From positions 186,001-250,000 of the forward strand of contig JAHAFI010000001.1 in the NCBI GenBank assembly GCA_018374355.1: DNA of 64,000 nucleotides. The letters run 5' to 3'. A model generated the notes under the pieces. It worked only from the letters and a program-made list of their open reading frames with translations. It was not told the DNA's origin and searched no databases. The DNA comes from Clostridiales bacterium. Lineage in GTDB: Bacteria > Bacillota > Clostridia > Lachnospirales > Lachnospiraceae. Position 1 is the first letter of the stretch, and each line of letters opens with the position of its first letter. Of the stretch, positions 33,145 through 41,802 are shown piece after piece. Both the position numbers and the translations under genes were made by a program.

Positions 33145-33816
33145 ATGTACCGGATTTTAATCATAGAAGACGATTTTGCCCTTGCCGGGGCAATGAAAAA
33201 GCAAATGGAATCATGGGGAAACGAGGCTTTCTGCGTTCAGGATTTTCAGAATGTGCTCACAGAGTTTGCACAATACGATCCCCATATCGTGTTAGTGGAT
33301 ATTATGCTGCCATTTTTCAACGGATACCACTGGTGTACGGAAATCCGGAAAATTTCCGATGTGCCGATCGTATTTATCAGTTCGGCCTCCGACAATATGA
33401 ATGTGATTATGGCGATGAATATGGGCGGCGATGACTTTATCCCGAAGCCTATTGATCTGGGAGTCATGACCTCCAAAATTCAGGCAATCCTCCGGCGGGC
33501 TTACGATATGGGAACAAAAATTCCTGTACTGGAGCATCGGGGAGCGATCCTGAACCTGAATGATACCACCCTTACTTATCAGGGAGAGCGCATTGAACTT
33601 ACGAAAAATGATTTCCGCATTCTGCAGACCCTTCTGGAACATAAGGGTAAAATTGTAAGCCGGGAGACGCTGATGACGAAGCTCTGGCAGATGGATGCTT
33701 ATGTGGAGGAAAATACGCTGACCGTAAATGTAAACAGGCTGAGAAAGAAGCTGGAAAATGCCGGGCTTGCCGGATTTATCACCACAAAAATCGGCAGCGG
33801 CTATATGGTAGAGTGA
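33145..33816 (+). CDS. OmpR-family response regulator, BceR-like
   Basis: A 223-residue response regulator: receiver domain with acidic pair IIEDDFALAG, phospho-acceptor Asp in VLVDIMLPFF, and the conserved Lys in DFIPKPIDLG; then an OmpR/PhoB winged helix (LTKNDFRILQTLLEHKG, TLTVNVNRLRKKL). It is directly followed by a histidine kinase with intramembrane-sensing layout and a BceAB-type exporter, so it should activate the exporter promoter upon antimicrobial peptide stress. GGAAAGGAAA precedes the ATG. Confidence 0.9.
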   Translation: MYRILIIEDDFALAGAMKKQMESWGNEAFCVQDFQNVLTEFAQYDPHIVLVDIMLPFFNGYHWCTEIRKISDVPIVFISSASDNMNVIMAMNMGGDDFIPKPIDLGVMTSKIQAILRRAYDMGTKIPVLEHRGAILNLNDTTLTYQGERIELTKNDFRILQTLLEHKGKIVSRETLMTKLWQMDAYVEENTLTVNVNRLRKKLENAGLAGFITTKIGSGYMVE

Positions 33817-33825
33817 GGTTTTTAC

Positions 33826-34830
33826 ATGAAGCAGGAGAAATGGTATAAAATATTGGGATATTATTTGCGGCAGCATGTGTTTTCCACAGTGGTTTTTCTG
33901 GGTTTCATCGGGATTTTTGCTATGGTTTTTCGGCTGTATGATTTAGAGGTGGAAGCCGTGTGGTATGCAGCAGGCCTTTGTATTCTGTTTGCCCTGTCGG
34001 TTTTAGCGGTTCATTTTGTTTTTTACTGGAAGGAGCACCGACAGCGGATGCGGATTCTGAAAAATGTCAGTCTGCTGGCCGATGAACTTCCGGAGCCGAG
34101 AACACTGGTGGAAAAGGATTTGCAGGAGATGATCGGGGAATTGAACCGGATGCTCGAGGAAAGTGAAACCGGAAGGCAGACGGATCGAAGAGAAAGCATG
34201 GACTATTACACCACATGGGTTCATCAGGTAAAAACTCCCATAGCGGCCATGAAAATGATACTGGAGAGCGAGGATACGGAAGAATACCGGGAGCTTAGGG
34301 GAGAACTGTTTCGTATTGAGCAGTATGTGGAAATGGTTCTGAGCTATCTGAGGCTGGGCAGCGATACATCAGACTATGTATTCAAAGAATATGAGCTGGA
34401 TTCCATTATCCGGCAGGCAATCCGCAAATACGCTCCGCAGTTCATCCGCCGGAAGATCCAGTTAAAATATGAGGGTACGGATCTCTCGGTTTTAACCGAT
34501 GAAAAATGGCTGCTGTTTATCATTGAGCAGATGCTGTCCAACAGTATCAAGTACACACCCCATGGGGCGGTAACGATTACCGTAACCGGAGAGAAGATTT
34601 TGAAGATTGCCGATACGGGAATCGGGATTGCTCCGGAGGATATTCCCAGAATTTTTGAGAAGGGATTTACCGGATATAACGGCCGCATGGGCAGGAAGTC
34701 TACCGGGCTGGGGCTTTATCTGTGCAGGACTGCCGCAGACAGGCTTTCCCACAAAATCCAAGTGGAGTCCGTACCGGGGAAAGGCACGGTATTTTCCATT
34801 GACCTGCGCACCGGGGAACTGTTGGTATAA
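33826..34830 (+). CDS. intramembrane-sensing histidine kinase, BceS-like
   Basis: A 334-residue kinase with two N-terminal membrane helices (about 15-37 and 44-62) separated by only a few residues, leaving no extracellular sensor. The H-box TWVHQVKTPIAAMKMIL contains the phospho-accepting His; N-box EQMLSNSIKYTP and G-boxes ADTGIGIAPEDI and GLGLYLC follow. BceS-type kinases sense flux through their partner ABC transporter instead of the drug itself. It begins nine bases after the regulator gene. Confidence 0.9.
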   Translation: MKQEKWYKILGYYLRQHVFSTVVFLGFIGIFAMVFRLYDLEVEAVWYAAGLCILFALSVLAVHFVFYWKEHRQRMRILKNVSLLADELPEPRTLVEKDLQEMIGELNRMLEESETGRQTDRRESMDYYTTWVHQVKTPIAAMKMILESEDTEEYRELRGELFRIEQYVEMVLSYLRLGSDTSDYVFKEYELDSIIRQAIRKYAPQFIRRKIQLKYEGTDLSVLTDEKWLLFIIEQMLSNSIKYTPHGAVTITVTGEKILKIADTGIGIAPEDIPRIFEKGFTGYNGRMGRKSTGLGLYLCRTAADRLSHKIQVESVPGKGTVFSIDLRTGELLV

Positions 34831-34850
34831 ACCCTATGTATCTTACAAAA

Positions 34851-34917
34851 ATGTCACTTCAAACGGCTGAAATGTCACTGGAATCAATGTCAGGCATTTT
34901 GGCCGTTTTGCTATAAT
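34851..34917 (+). promoter_or_regulatory. BceR-type operator and promoter of the ABC exporter
   Basis: Three ATGTCA(C) repeats start at 34851, 34872 and 34887; the first two are 21 bases (two helical turns) apart. TATAAT (34912-34917) has no consensus -35 and the third repeat falls in its place, which fits an activated promoter controlled by the adjacent regulator. Confidence 0.65.
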
Positions 34918-34950
34918 GAGACGGTAAAGAAATGAAGGAGGTCAAGGAAG

Positions 34951-35718
34951 ATGGCTATTTTAGAAGCAAAAAGTCTGAAAAAGATTTATACAACACGGTT
35001 CGGGGGAAATCAGGTACAGGCTCTGCAAAACGTATCCTTCTCCGTGGAACAGGGAGAATATGTGGCAATCATGGGTGAGAGCGGCAGCGGAAAGACCACC
35101 CTGCTCAACATTCTCGCGGCTTTGGATAAACCCACGGGGGGTGAGGTGCTGCTGGACGGAAAACGTCTTTCGGAAGTTCGGGAAAAAGAACTTGCCGCTT
35201 TTCGCCGGGATAATCTGGGTTTTGTGTTTCAGGATTTTAATCTGCTGGATACCTTCAGCATCCGGGACAACATTTTCCTTCCGCTGGTTCTGGCGGGAAA
35301 AAGCTATGAGGAGATGAACCGACGGCTGATGCCCATAGCGAAAAAACTGGGGATTACGGAGCTTTTGGGAAAGTTTCCCTATGAGATTTCCGGCGGACAG
35401 AAGCAGAGAACGGCAGTCGCCCGGGCGCTGATTACCAGCCCCAAACTGGTTCTTGCTGATGAACCCACCGGAGCGCTGGACTCCCGCTCCACCGACGGAC
35501 TTCTGAGGATTTTTAATGATATCAATCAGAGCGGGCAGACCATTTTGATGGTGACCCATTCCACGAAGGCGGCAAGCCATGCGGGGCGGGTACTGTTTAT
35601 CAAGGACGGAGAGGTTTTCCATCAGATTTACCGGGGAAACAGCACCAATGAGCAGATGTATCAGAAAATAGCCGATACGCTGATTCTGCTGGCGACGGGT
35701 GGTGAGCATCATGAATAA
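34951..35718 (+). CDS. ABC transporter ATPase, BceA-like
   Basis: A 255-residue ATP-binding subunit: Walker A GESGSGKTT, Q-loop GFVFQDFNLLD, signature SGGQKQRTAVARAL, Walker B LVLADEPTGALD and H-loop MVTHS. The sequence is of the LolD/MacB/BceA type, pairing with FtsX-like permeases. It overlaps the permease gene by eight bases and follows an operator that the BceR-like regulator probably uses. AAGGAGG precedes the ATG. Confidence 0.93.
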   Translation: MAILEAKSLKKIYTTRFGGNQVQALQNVSFSVEQGEYVAIMGESGSGKTTLLNILAALDKPTGGEVLLDGKRLSEVREKELAAFRRDNLGFVFQDFNLLDTFSIRDNIFLPLVLAGKSYEEMNRRLMPIAKKLGITELLGKFPYEISGGQKQRTAVARALITSPKLVLADEPTGALDSRSTDGLLRIFNDINQSGQTILMVTHSTKAASHAGRVLFIKDGEVFHQIYRGNSTNEQMYQKIADTLILLATGGEHHE

Positions 35719-37696
35719 ACGTTTTTTTATGAAGCTTGCTGCGGGAAATATAAAAAAGAACAGTAAAGCATATATCCCTTATATCCTGACCGGCGTGATG
35801 ACAGTTGCTATGTTTTACATTGTAAAATCCCTGTCGATGAATCCGGGGCTTGAACAAATGATTGGCGGAGACACGCTGACTTATACTATGGTTCAAGGAA
35901 GCGGTGTGGTTGGATTTTTCGCGTTCATTTTTCTCTTTTATACAAACAGTTTTCTGGTGAAACGAAGAAAAAAGGAATTCGGTATTTTCAATATTCTGGG
36001 AATGGAAAAATCCCATCTGGCCAGAACCGTTGCTTGGGAAACACTCTACATGGCAGCGATCAGTCTGGTAGGCGGCCTTATTTTCGGCATTGCATTGGAT
36101 AAGGTGATGTATCTTCTGATCTCTCAGATTGTCGGGGCACAGGTTCCCCTTGGCTTTTTCTTTTCCGGCAAAGCGGCCGGGGAAACGGTGCTGCTGTTTC
36201 TCGTGATTTTCCTGATGATTTTTCTCAATTCGGTACGACAGATTCAGATGTCCGATCCCATCGACCTTTTGAAAGCGGGAAATGTAGGAGAGAAAGAACC
36301 CAAGACTAAATTTTTCACTGCGGCAGCAGGACTGGGATGTCTGGGAACGGGCTATTATATTGCATTGACTACGGAAAACCCCATCGCTTCCCTGTCCATG
36401 TTTTTTGTGGCAGTGATACTGGTGATTGTGGGAACGTACCTGCTATTTACGGCAGGCAGTATTGTTCTTTTGAAGGCTCTGCGTAAAAATAAAAAGTATT
36501 ACTACAGGACAAAACATTTCACAAGCGTTTCCGGGATGATTTACCGGATGAAACAGAATGCAGTGGGACTTGCAAATATCTGTATACTTTCCACGGCGGT
36601 GCTGGTAATGGTATCTTCCACCTCATCTCTGATGCTTGGCATAGAGGACATGATCCGAACCCGTTATCCCTATGATTTTGTAGTCTATGCGGATGAGGCC
36701 ACAAAGGAGCGAAGCTATGAAAGCTTTGATGAGATCCACAGGCTTCAGGAGGAAAGAAACGTGAATGTTACCGGGGAGATACAATACTCCTATCTGGCAT
36801 TTTCCACTATTCGGGAAGGGGACACCTTTTTGGTAAACAGATCCGGAGCGCTTAACGTGATGGACAGCATTGCGAATTTGGTTTTCGTCTCTCTGGAGGA
36901 ATACAATGAGGTTATGGGGAAAGAAAAGACTCTGAAAGAGAATGAGATTCTCGTCTACTCCAACCGCCTTTCCTTCGACGATCCGGTGCTGAAGGTGTTT
37001 GATAAAGAGTATCGGGTGAAGGAAACTCTGGATCAGTTTCTGGGAAACGGCATTATTGCTGCAAATGCAGCCAACAGCCATTTTATCGTGGTGCCGGATG
37101 AAGGAGAAATCCGGGATTTATATGAGAAACAGAAAGAGGCGCTGGGGGATATCGCAAGCGAAATCCGGTATTTCTACGGCTTTGATTCCGATGGGGGAGA
37201 AAAGGAGCAGGAGGAATTTTTTGAGGCGATGACTGAAGCGTACACAGCAAACGGATATCAGGGGACGCTGGAATCCAGAATGGCGGCGAGAACAGGCTTT
37301 GTGGGGCTGTACGGCGGATTTTTCTTCATCGGAATTTTTCTGGGAGTTCTGTTCATAATGGCAACGGTTCTGATTATCTATTACAAGCAGATTTCCGAGG
37401 GCTATGATGATAAAGAACGCTTTGAAATTATGCAGAAGGTGGGAATGAGCCCACAGGAGGTAAAATCCTCCATCCACTCGCAGGTACTGACTGTATTTTT
37501 CCTGCCGCTGGCGGCAGCGGGCGTTCACATCGCAGTGGCATTTCCGATGATTTCAAAACTTCTTGCGCTGCTGAATCTTTTGAATGAGAAGCTGTATTTG
37601 AGCTGTACGGTGGTATGTTTTCTGGTGTTTGGGGTGATGTATCTGGGGATTTATCTGCTGACGGCTAGGACGTATTATAGGATTGTTAAGAGATAG
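35711..37696 (+). CDS. ABC transporter permease, BceB-like
   Basis: A 661-residue permease with ten predicted helices. FtsX-like blocks flank a large extracellular domain of about 210 residues (roughly 320-530) between helices 7 and 8, the hallmark of BceB peptide-antibiotic detoxification permeases. KRRKKEFGIFNILGMEKSH is the typical cytosolic coupling loop. With the ATPase it frees lipid II-cycle intermediates from peptides such as bacitracin; the actual inducer is unknown. The ATG at 35711 follows GGTGAG inside the ATPase gene. Confidence 0.92.
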   Translation: MNKRFFMKLAAGNIKKNSKAYIPYILTGVMTVAMFYIVKSLSMNPGLEQMIGGDTLTYTMVQGSGVVGFFAFIFLFYTNSFLVKRRKKEFGIFNILGMEKSHLARTVAWETLYMAAISLVGGLIFGIALDKVMYLLISQIVGAQVPLGFFFSGKAAGETVLLFLVIFLMIFLNSVRQIQMSDPIDLLKAGNVGEKEPKTKFFTAAAGLGCLGTGYYIALTTENPIASLSMFFVAVILVIVGTYLLFTAGSIVLLKALRKNKKYYYRTKHFTSVSGMIYRMKQNAVGLANICILSTAVLVMVSSTSSLMLGIEDMIRTRYPYDFVVYADEATKERSYESFDEIHRLQEERNVNVTGEIQYSYLAFSTIREGDTFLVNRSGALNVMDSIANLVFVSLEEYNEVMGKEKTLKENEILVYSNRLSFDDPVLKVFDKEYRVKETLDQFLGNGIIAANAANSHFIVVPDEGEIRDLYEKQKEALGDIASEIRYFYGFDSDGGEKEQEEFFEAMTEAYTANGYQGTLESRMAARTGFVGLYGGFFFIGIFLGVLFIMATVLIIYYKQISEGYDDKERFEIMQKVGMSPQEVKSSIHSQVLTVFFLPLAAAGVHIAVAFPMISKLLALLNLLNEKLYLSCTVVCFLVFGVMYLGIYLLTARTYYRIVKR

Positions 37697-37750
37697 AATT
37701 ATATATTTGCTTGGAAAATGAGAGAAAGGTAAGAACGGAAGAGGGAAAAA

Positions 37751-37897
37751 ACATTTTTGTTTTGGGATGAAGTACAGGAAATAACGGGATGGGAAAAGGT
37801 GGTTAATTCACTGAATACGGATTTCGACTTGGATATCTATAATTCTACGATTTTTTCGGATATTAATTCAATAGAGATGTTTTTATATGAGTCTTGA
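37751..37897 (+). pseudogene. remnant of an AAA/DUF4143-type ATPase gene
   Basis: The frame reads FLFWDEVQEITGWEKVVNSL then NTDFDLDIY and drifts before stopping at 37895-37897. This matches the Walker B region of AAA_14/DUF4143 ATPases (LDEVQEVPGWEKAVNSL). The Walker A part upstream and the C-terminal DUF4143 part are missing, so it is a small fragment. Confidence 0.7.
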
Positions 37898-37919
37898 GGA
37901 ATGATTCTTCAAGGCTTTT
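37893..37919 (+). terminator. weak terminator-like hairpin
   Basis: CTTGA-GAAT pairs with ATTC-TCAAG, followed by GGCTTTTATT, at the end of the ATPase remnant. Confidence 0.45.
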
Positions 37920-37923
37920 ATTC

Positions 37924-38015
37924 CCGCAGGCAACGAGCCAAGCGGATATGCTTGCATATCCATTTGGTGACTGCTGTGAGGGTCAAAAATGAGGAAGGAG
38001 GGGATGAACATCCCC
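37924..38015 (+). repeat. palindromic intergenic repeat-like element
   Basis: CCAA-GC-GGATATGC-TT-GCATATCC-AT-TTGG (37938-37967) forms a nearly perfect hairpin, framed by GCAACGAG and TGACTGC. A second perfect hairpin GGGGATG-AA-CATCCCC follows (38000-38015). Its form resembles dispersed palindromic elements of this family of bacteria, but only one copy is in the window. The rest of the gap to 38255 is A/T-rich and holds nothing recognisable. Confidence 0.5.
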
Positions 38016-38255
38016 AATGGCTGCAGCAGGTCTACATGGGAGGATCTTGATGAATTTTAAAAACTGTCCGCAAAATGGTAAAAAAGCGGATGATTTTTGC
38101 AATCGAATATTGACATTTCATATAAGCATGCTGCAAGATAAATAAAATATATTTATTAATATGCGCAACAGAATAAGAAAAAATATAATAATGCACAAAA
38201 AATGCATCGAAAAACAAACAAAAACACGAAAATTAAAACCATAAAGTAAAAATGA

Positions 38256-38290
38256 TTGATTTAATATTGCAATGATGTTATTGTGAACTT
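38256..38290 (+). promoter_or_regulatory. promoter and operator of the UroD/GH2 transcript
   Basis: TTGATT (38256-38261) and TATTGT (38279-38284) with a 17-base spacer. The inverted repeat CAAT-N6-ATTG overlaps the -10. The same arrangement recurs before the solute-binding-protein gene at 43196-43230, which suggests one shared regulator, probably the ROK repressor of this locus. Confidence 0.6.
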
Positions 38291-38366
38291 ACCTTGATAA
38301 CAGATAAGACTTCCGCCTTTACAGGCGGTGAGCAACGTATTTCAAATGAAAAGGGGTGAAGAGATA

Positions 38367-39317
38367 ATGACATCAAAAGAAAGAGTAAAAGCAGCAATAG
38401 AGTTTAAAGGAGTGGATAAGCTTCCTCTTTTATACTTCAACAAGTATCTGGAGCGGTCAGATGTTATTGGAATTTCATATGAAACAGCACGTGACTTTCA
38501 CGGGAAAGAAAATGAAAGCGAGTGGGGCTTCAGATGGAAAAGAGTAGATAATACCATGGGGCAGCCGTATGACCCGCCGATCAAAGACTGGGCGGATTGG
38601 AAGACATTTACGCTTCCGGATGCGTATGCTCCGGGACGCTTTGACCATGTGCAGAAGTTGATTGATGAAAATAAGGATAAATTTTTGATGGGAGGACTTG
38701 GAATTTCCGGATTGAATTTTGCAACATATGTACGGGGCATGGAAGATACGTTTATAGATTTTTATGAAAATCCGGATGAGATTCTGGAACTTCTTCATGC
38801 GGTGAGCAATTTTGAGACAGGTATTATCCGCCAATTCTGTGAATTTGATTTGGATGCTATTTCATTTGCAGATGATTTGGGAACACAGAAAGGTATGATG
38901 ATTTCTCCCGTTCTCTGGCGGGAAATCTACAAGCCGATTTATACCGAGCAGTTTGATATTATTCATAAAGCAGGAAAGAAAGTGTATTTCCATTGCTGTG
39001 GCGATATCTGGGATATTATCGGCGATCTGGTGGAGGCAGGCGTAGATGTATTCAATTTTAACCAGCCGGATATTTTTGGAATAGAGCGGCTGGCAGAAAA
39101 ATATGCAGGAAAATGTACCTTTTGTTGTCCGGTAGATCATCAGAATCTTGCAATGAAGGGAAGCAGAGAAGAAATCTTTGCATATGTACAACGAATGAAG
39201 GATGCATTCTTTGTAAATGGAGGAGGATACATCGGGTATCTGGAAGAATATTCTTGTATGGGGATGAGCGATGAGACGTTTGAAGATATCTGTGATGCTT
39301 TTGAAAGCATTCGCTGA
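38367..39317 (+). CDS. uroporphyrinogen-decarboxylase-family protein
   Basis: A 316-residue TIM-barrel protein of the UroD/MtaA superfamily. The segments SKERVKAAIEFKGVDKLPL at the start, ADDLGTQKGMMISPVLWREI and YFHCCGDIWDIIGDLVEAG are typical; the HCCGD motif resembles the zinc/methyl-carrier binding of corrinoid methyltransferases. It is inside a mannoside locus with no heme genes, so true UroD activity is unlikely; a methyltransferase-like or sugar-related role is possible. GGGGTGAAG precedes the ATG at 38367. Confidence 0.75.
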   Translation: MTSKERVKAAIEFKGVDKLPLLYFNKYLERSDVIGISYETARDFHGKENESEWGFRWKRVDNTMGQPYDPPIKDWADWKTFTLPDAYAPGRFDHVQKLIDENKDKFLMGGLGISGLNFATYVRGMEDTFIDFYENPDEILELLHAVSNFETGIIRQFCEFDLDAISFADDLGTQKGMMISPVLWREIYKPIYTEQFDIIHKAGKKVYFHCCGDIWDIIGDLVEAGVDVFNFNQPDIFGIERLAEKYAGKCTFCCPVDHQNLAMKGSREEIFAYVQRMKDAFFVNGGGYIGYLEEYSCMGMSDETFEDICDAFESIR

Positions 39318-39344
39318 ATAACCGGATAGAATTTTTAAGGAGGA

Positions 39345-39396
39345 GTAAATATTCAGGACCTTGTCCTCGCGGGACAGTGACCTTCTGAATAGTTAC
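39345..39396 (-). mobile_element. 52-bp GTAAC element inserted in the GH2 ribosome-binding site
   Basis: Ends GTAAATATTCAG and CTGAATAGTTAC are inverted (11 of 12 match). Read on the minus strand it has the left arm, the first core bases CCCGCGAGG and then the right arm, so it is an internal deletion of the long form. The flanks AAGGAGGA (39337-39344) and GAGGAGGA (39397-39404) agree at 7 of 8 positions: the duplicated target is the Shine-Dalgarno sequence, and the right copy now serves the GH2 gene. Confidence 0.75.
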
Positions 39397-39411
39397 GAGG
39401 AGGATTTCTAT

Positions 39412-41745
39412 ATGAATAGTTCTTACAGATGTATGAGCCTTGATGGTCAGTGGAAACTGTATTTTATGCCGGAGCCACAGGCGCTTTCCGTTCCGGAAGG
39501 AAAACCTGAAAATTCACAGGCAAAGGTTATCGGCGCTTCAATCCCCGGAAATGTTGAACTTGATTTGCAGCGGGCCGGGTTAGAAGGCGACCCGTTTTAT
39601 GGAACCAATGTCTATAACTATCGAAAATATGAGTTTTATTCATGGTGGTTTATCAGAACATTTACCCTGCCGGAACAGATGAAAGGGGAAAACATTATTC
39701 TGCATCTTGATGGGGCGGATACATTCGGCACGATTTATATCAATGATCAGAAGGTTGGAGAATGTGCAAACATGCTGATTCCACATGAGTTTGATATAAC
39801 CCGGTACGTTATGTTCGGTGAGGAAAACAAAATCTGTGTTTATATTTCTTCTGCGATGAATTGGGCGCGCAAAGAATATTATCCGGTAGGAATCCGTGTT
39901 TCTGAACATACCGGTGACGAATTTGTAAAGATTCGGAAAGCCCCCCATTCTTTTGGGTGGGATATTTCGGGGCGCTTTTTGTCTGCAGGCTTATGGAAAA
40001 GTGTGTGGATTTACTCCCGGCCGGAGACGTATATCAAAGAAGTATACTATGCGGTCACGGATCTAAATAAATATAGAGCACAGATAGAATGTCTTTTTCG
40101 TTTTGAAACAGATGTGCCTGTGATTGAAGAGTTCACAGCCGGAGTTATTGGAAAATGCGGCGGGAGCAGTTTTGAGAAGGAAGTAAAGATAAGTTTTGTA
40201 GCGGGAAAAATTCATCTCGAAATAGAGAATCCTGCGTTATGGTGGCCGAAAGGATATGGAGCTCCGAATTTATATGAGTTTACGTTTCGGCTTATGTATA
40301 AAGGTTTGGTGGTTGACAGCAGAAGTGAGCGTTTTGGCATTCGCAAAATTGATATTGAAACATCGTATGAAGAAAAAGATGCCGGTGAATTTTTAATCAA
40401 AGTAAATAACATACCAATTATGGTGAAGGGAACAAACTGGGTATTTTTGGATTGTCTGCATAGCCGTGATATTCTCCGGCTTCAGCAGGCACATGATCTT
40501 TTGGATGATTTGGGATGCAACATGGTGCGTTGCTGGGGCGGAAATGTCTATGAGAGCGACCGGTTTTATGAGTTGTGCGATGAGAGAGGAATCATGGTAT
40601 GGCAGGACTTTAGTATGGCCTGCGGAATTTACAGCCAGTATGATGATTTTGCCCGTATCATGGAGGAAGAAGCCCAGTCAGTCATTATCCGGTTAAGAAA
40701 TCATCCATGCATTGCGTTGTGGGCAGGGGATAATGAAATCGATCAGCTATACATGAATGTGAAACAGCGTCTTCCGCATGCCCGATATAACCGCTTATCC
40801 CGGGAAATTCTTCCGCGGGCATTAGCCATGCATGATCCATATCGTGAATATGTTCCGAGTTCACCATATATTCCGGAAGGGTATACGGATGAGTACAAGG
40901 TGCCGGAACAGCATAACTGGGGAGCCAGAGATTACTTTAAGGGTAATTTCTATCGGAACAGTACAGCGCATTTTGTCAGTGAAACCGGGTATCACGGCTG
41001 TCCGGCAGTTTCCTCGCTGAAACGGTACATTCCGGAGGAAGAATTGTGGCCATTTTCCTTGGAAAGCAAGTCTTGGGCAACTCATAATTCCGAATATTTA
41101 AAGGGAGAACGCCGTGAATATGACCGCAATCAATTGATGATCAATCAGGTGAAGGTTCTGTTTGGCTGTGTTCCTGAGAATATGGAAGATTTTGTCCTTG
41201 CTTCCCAGATTTCTCAGGCAGAGGCGAAAAAGTTTTTTGTGGAAACCGCAAGATTAAAAAAATGGCGTCGCACAGGAATTCTCTGGTGGAATTTGCTGGA
41301 CGGCTGGCCGCAGATTTCGGATGCAGTTGTGGATTATTATTTTTCTAAAAAACTGGGGTATTACTATTTGAAACGGATTCAGCATCCCTTGTGTATTCTC
41401 ATTGATGAATCGGAAGAGTGGAAGCATCGGGTAGTTCTGGCGAATGACAGCAGAGTTTCCTGTATGGTAGACTATTGCATCAGAGACGGTGAAACGGGAG
41501 AAGTTTTGGCGGAGGGAAGGGAATATAGTCATGCCAATGAAAATCTGGAATTGAAGCCGCTTCCGTCTGTGCCGGGAGAACAAAGATTGTATGTTATGGA
41601 ATGGAAATGTTCCGGGGAGGACAAAATTTATGCCAACCATTATATTTCCGGTTACATTCCGCTGCAATTTGAAAAATACAAACAATGGCTTAAAATCATC
41701 GAGGCACTGCCGGAGAAATTCTCTGTGTCTGAATGCATAAAATGA
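39412..41745 (+). CDS. glycoside hydrolase family 2, beta-mannosidase-like
   Basis: A 777-residue exo-beta-mannosidase-type enzyme. It has an N-terminal jelly roll (SLDGQWKLYF, HLDGADTFGTIYIND), an immunoglobulin-like domain, a TIM barrel with acid/base Glu442 in WAGDNEID and nucleophile Glu524 in FVSETGYHG, and C-terminal modules. ILWWNLLDGWPQ is typical of beta-mannosidases. No signal peptide, so it is cytoplasmic and likely removes beta-mannose from imported glycans such as the N-glycan core. The ATG at 39412 follows GAGGAGG; an earlier start would lie in the mobile element. Confidence 0.85.
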   Translation: MNSSYRCMSLDGQWKLYFMPEPQALSVPEGKPENSQAKVIGASIPGNVELDLQRAGLEGDPFYGTNVYNYRKYEFYSWWFIRTFTLPEQMKGENIILHLDGADTFGTIYINDQKVGECANMLIPHEFDITRYVMFGEENKICVYISSAMNWARKEYYPVGIRVSEHTGDEFVKIRKAPHSFGWDISGRFLSAGLWKSVWIYSRPETYIKEVYYAVTDLNKYRAQIECLFRFETDVPVIEEFTAGVIGKCGGSSFEKEVKISFVAGKIHLEIENPALWWPKGYGAPNLYEFTFRLMYKGLVVDSRSERFGIRKIDIETSYEEKDAGEFLIKVNNIPIMVKGTNWVFLDCLHSRDILRLQQAHDLLDDLGCNMVRCWGGNVYESDRFYELCDERGIMVWQDFSMACGIYSQYDDFARIMEEEAQSVIIRLRNHPCIALWAGDNEIDQLYMNVKQRLPHARYNRLSREILPRALAMHDPYREYVPSSPYIPEGYTDEYKVPEQHNWGARDYFKGNFYRNSTAHFVSETGYHGCPAVSSLKRYIPEEELWPFSLESKSWATHNSEYLKGERREYDRNQLMINQVKVLFGCVPENMEDFVLASQISQAEAKKFFVETARLKKWRRTGILWWNLLDGWPQISDAVVDYYFSKKLGYYYLKRIQHPLCILIDESEEWKHRVVLANDSRVSCMVDYCIRDGETGEVLAEGREYSHANENLELKPLPSVPGEQRLYVMEWKCSGEDKIYANHYISGYIPLQFEKYKQWLKIIEALPEKFSVSECIK

Positions 41746-41747
41746 AA

Positions 41748-41795
41748 AAACCCGGAGCAGGATTCGGTTTTCTGAATTCTGCTCCGGGTTTTTTT
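41748..41795. terminator. bidirectional terminator between GH2 and ROK regulator
   Basis: AAACCCGGAGCAG (41748-41760) pairs with the complement ending CTCCGGGTTT (to about 41791), with A- and T-tracts on the two sides, between converging genes. Confidence 0.85.
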
Positions 41796-41802
41796 AATAA
41801 AT

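Noticed and set aside
38367..39317. Heme biosynthesis uroporphyrinogen decarboxylase
   Set aside because: Family membership is clear but no heme genes are nearby and the locus is for mannosides; a superfamily-level name is safer.
39361..39411. Upstream start of the GH2 protein
   Set aside because: The extra residues come from the mobile element; ATG 39412 follows GAGGAGG.
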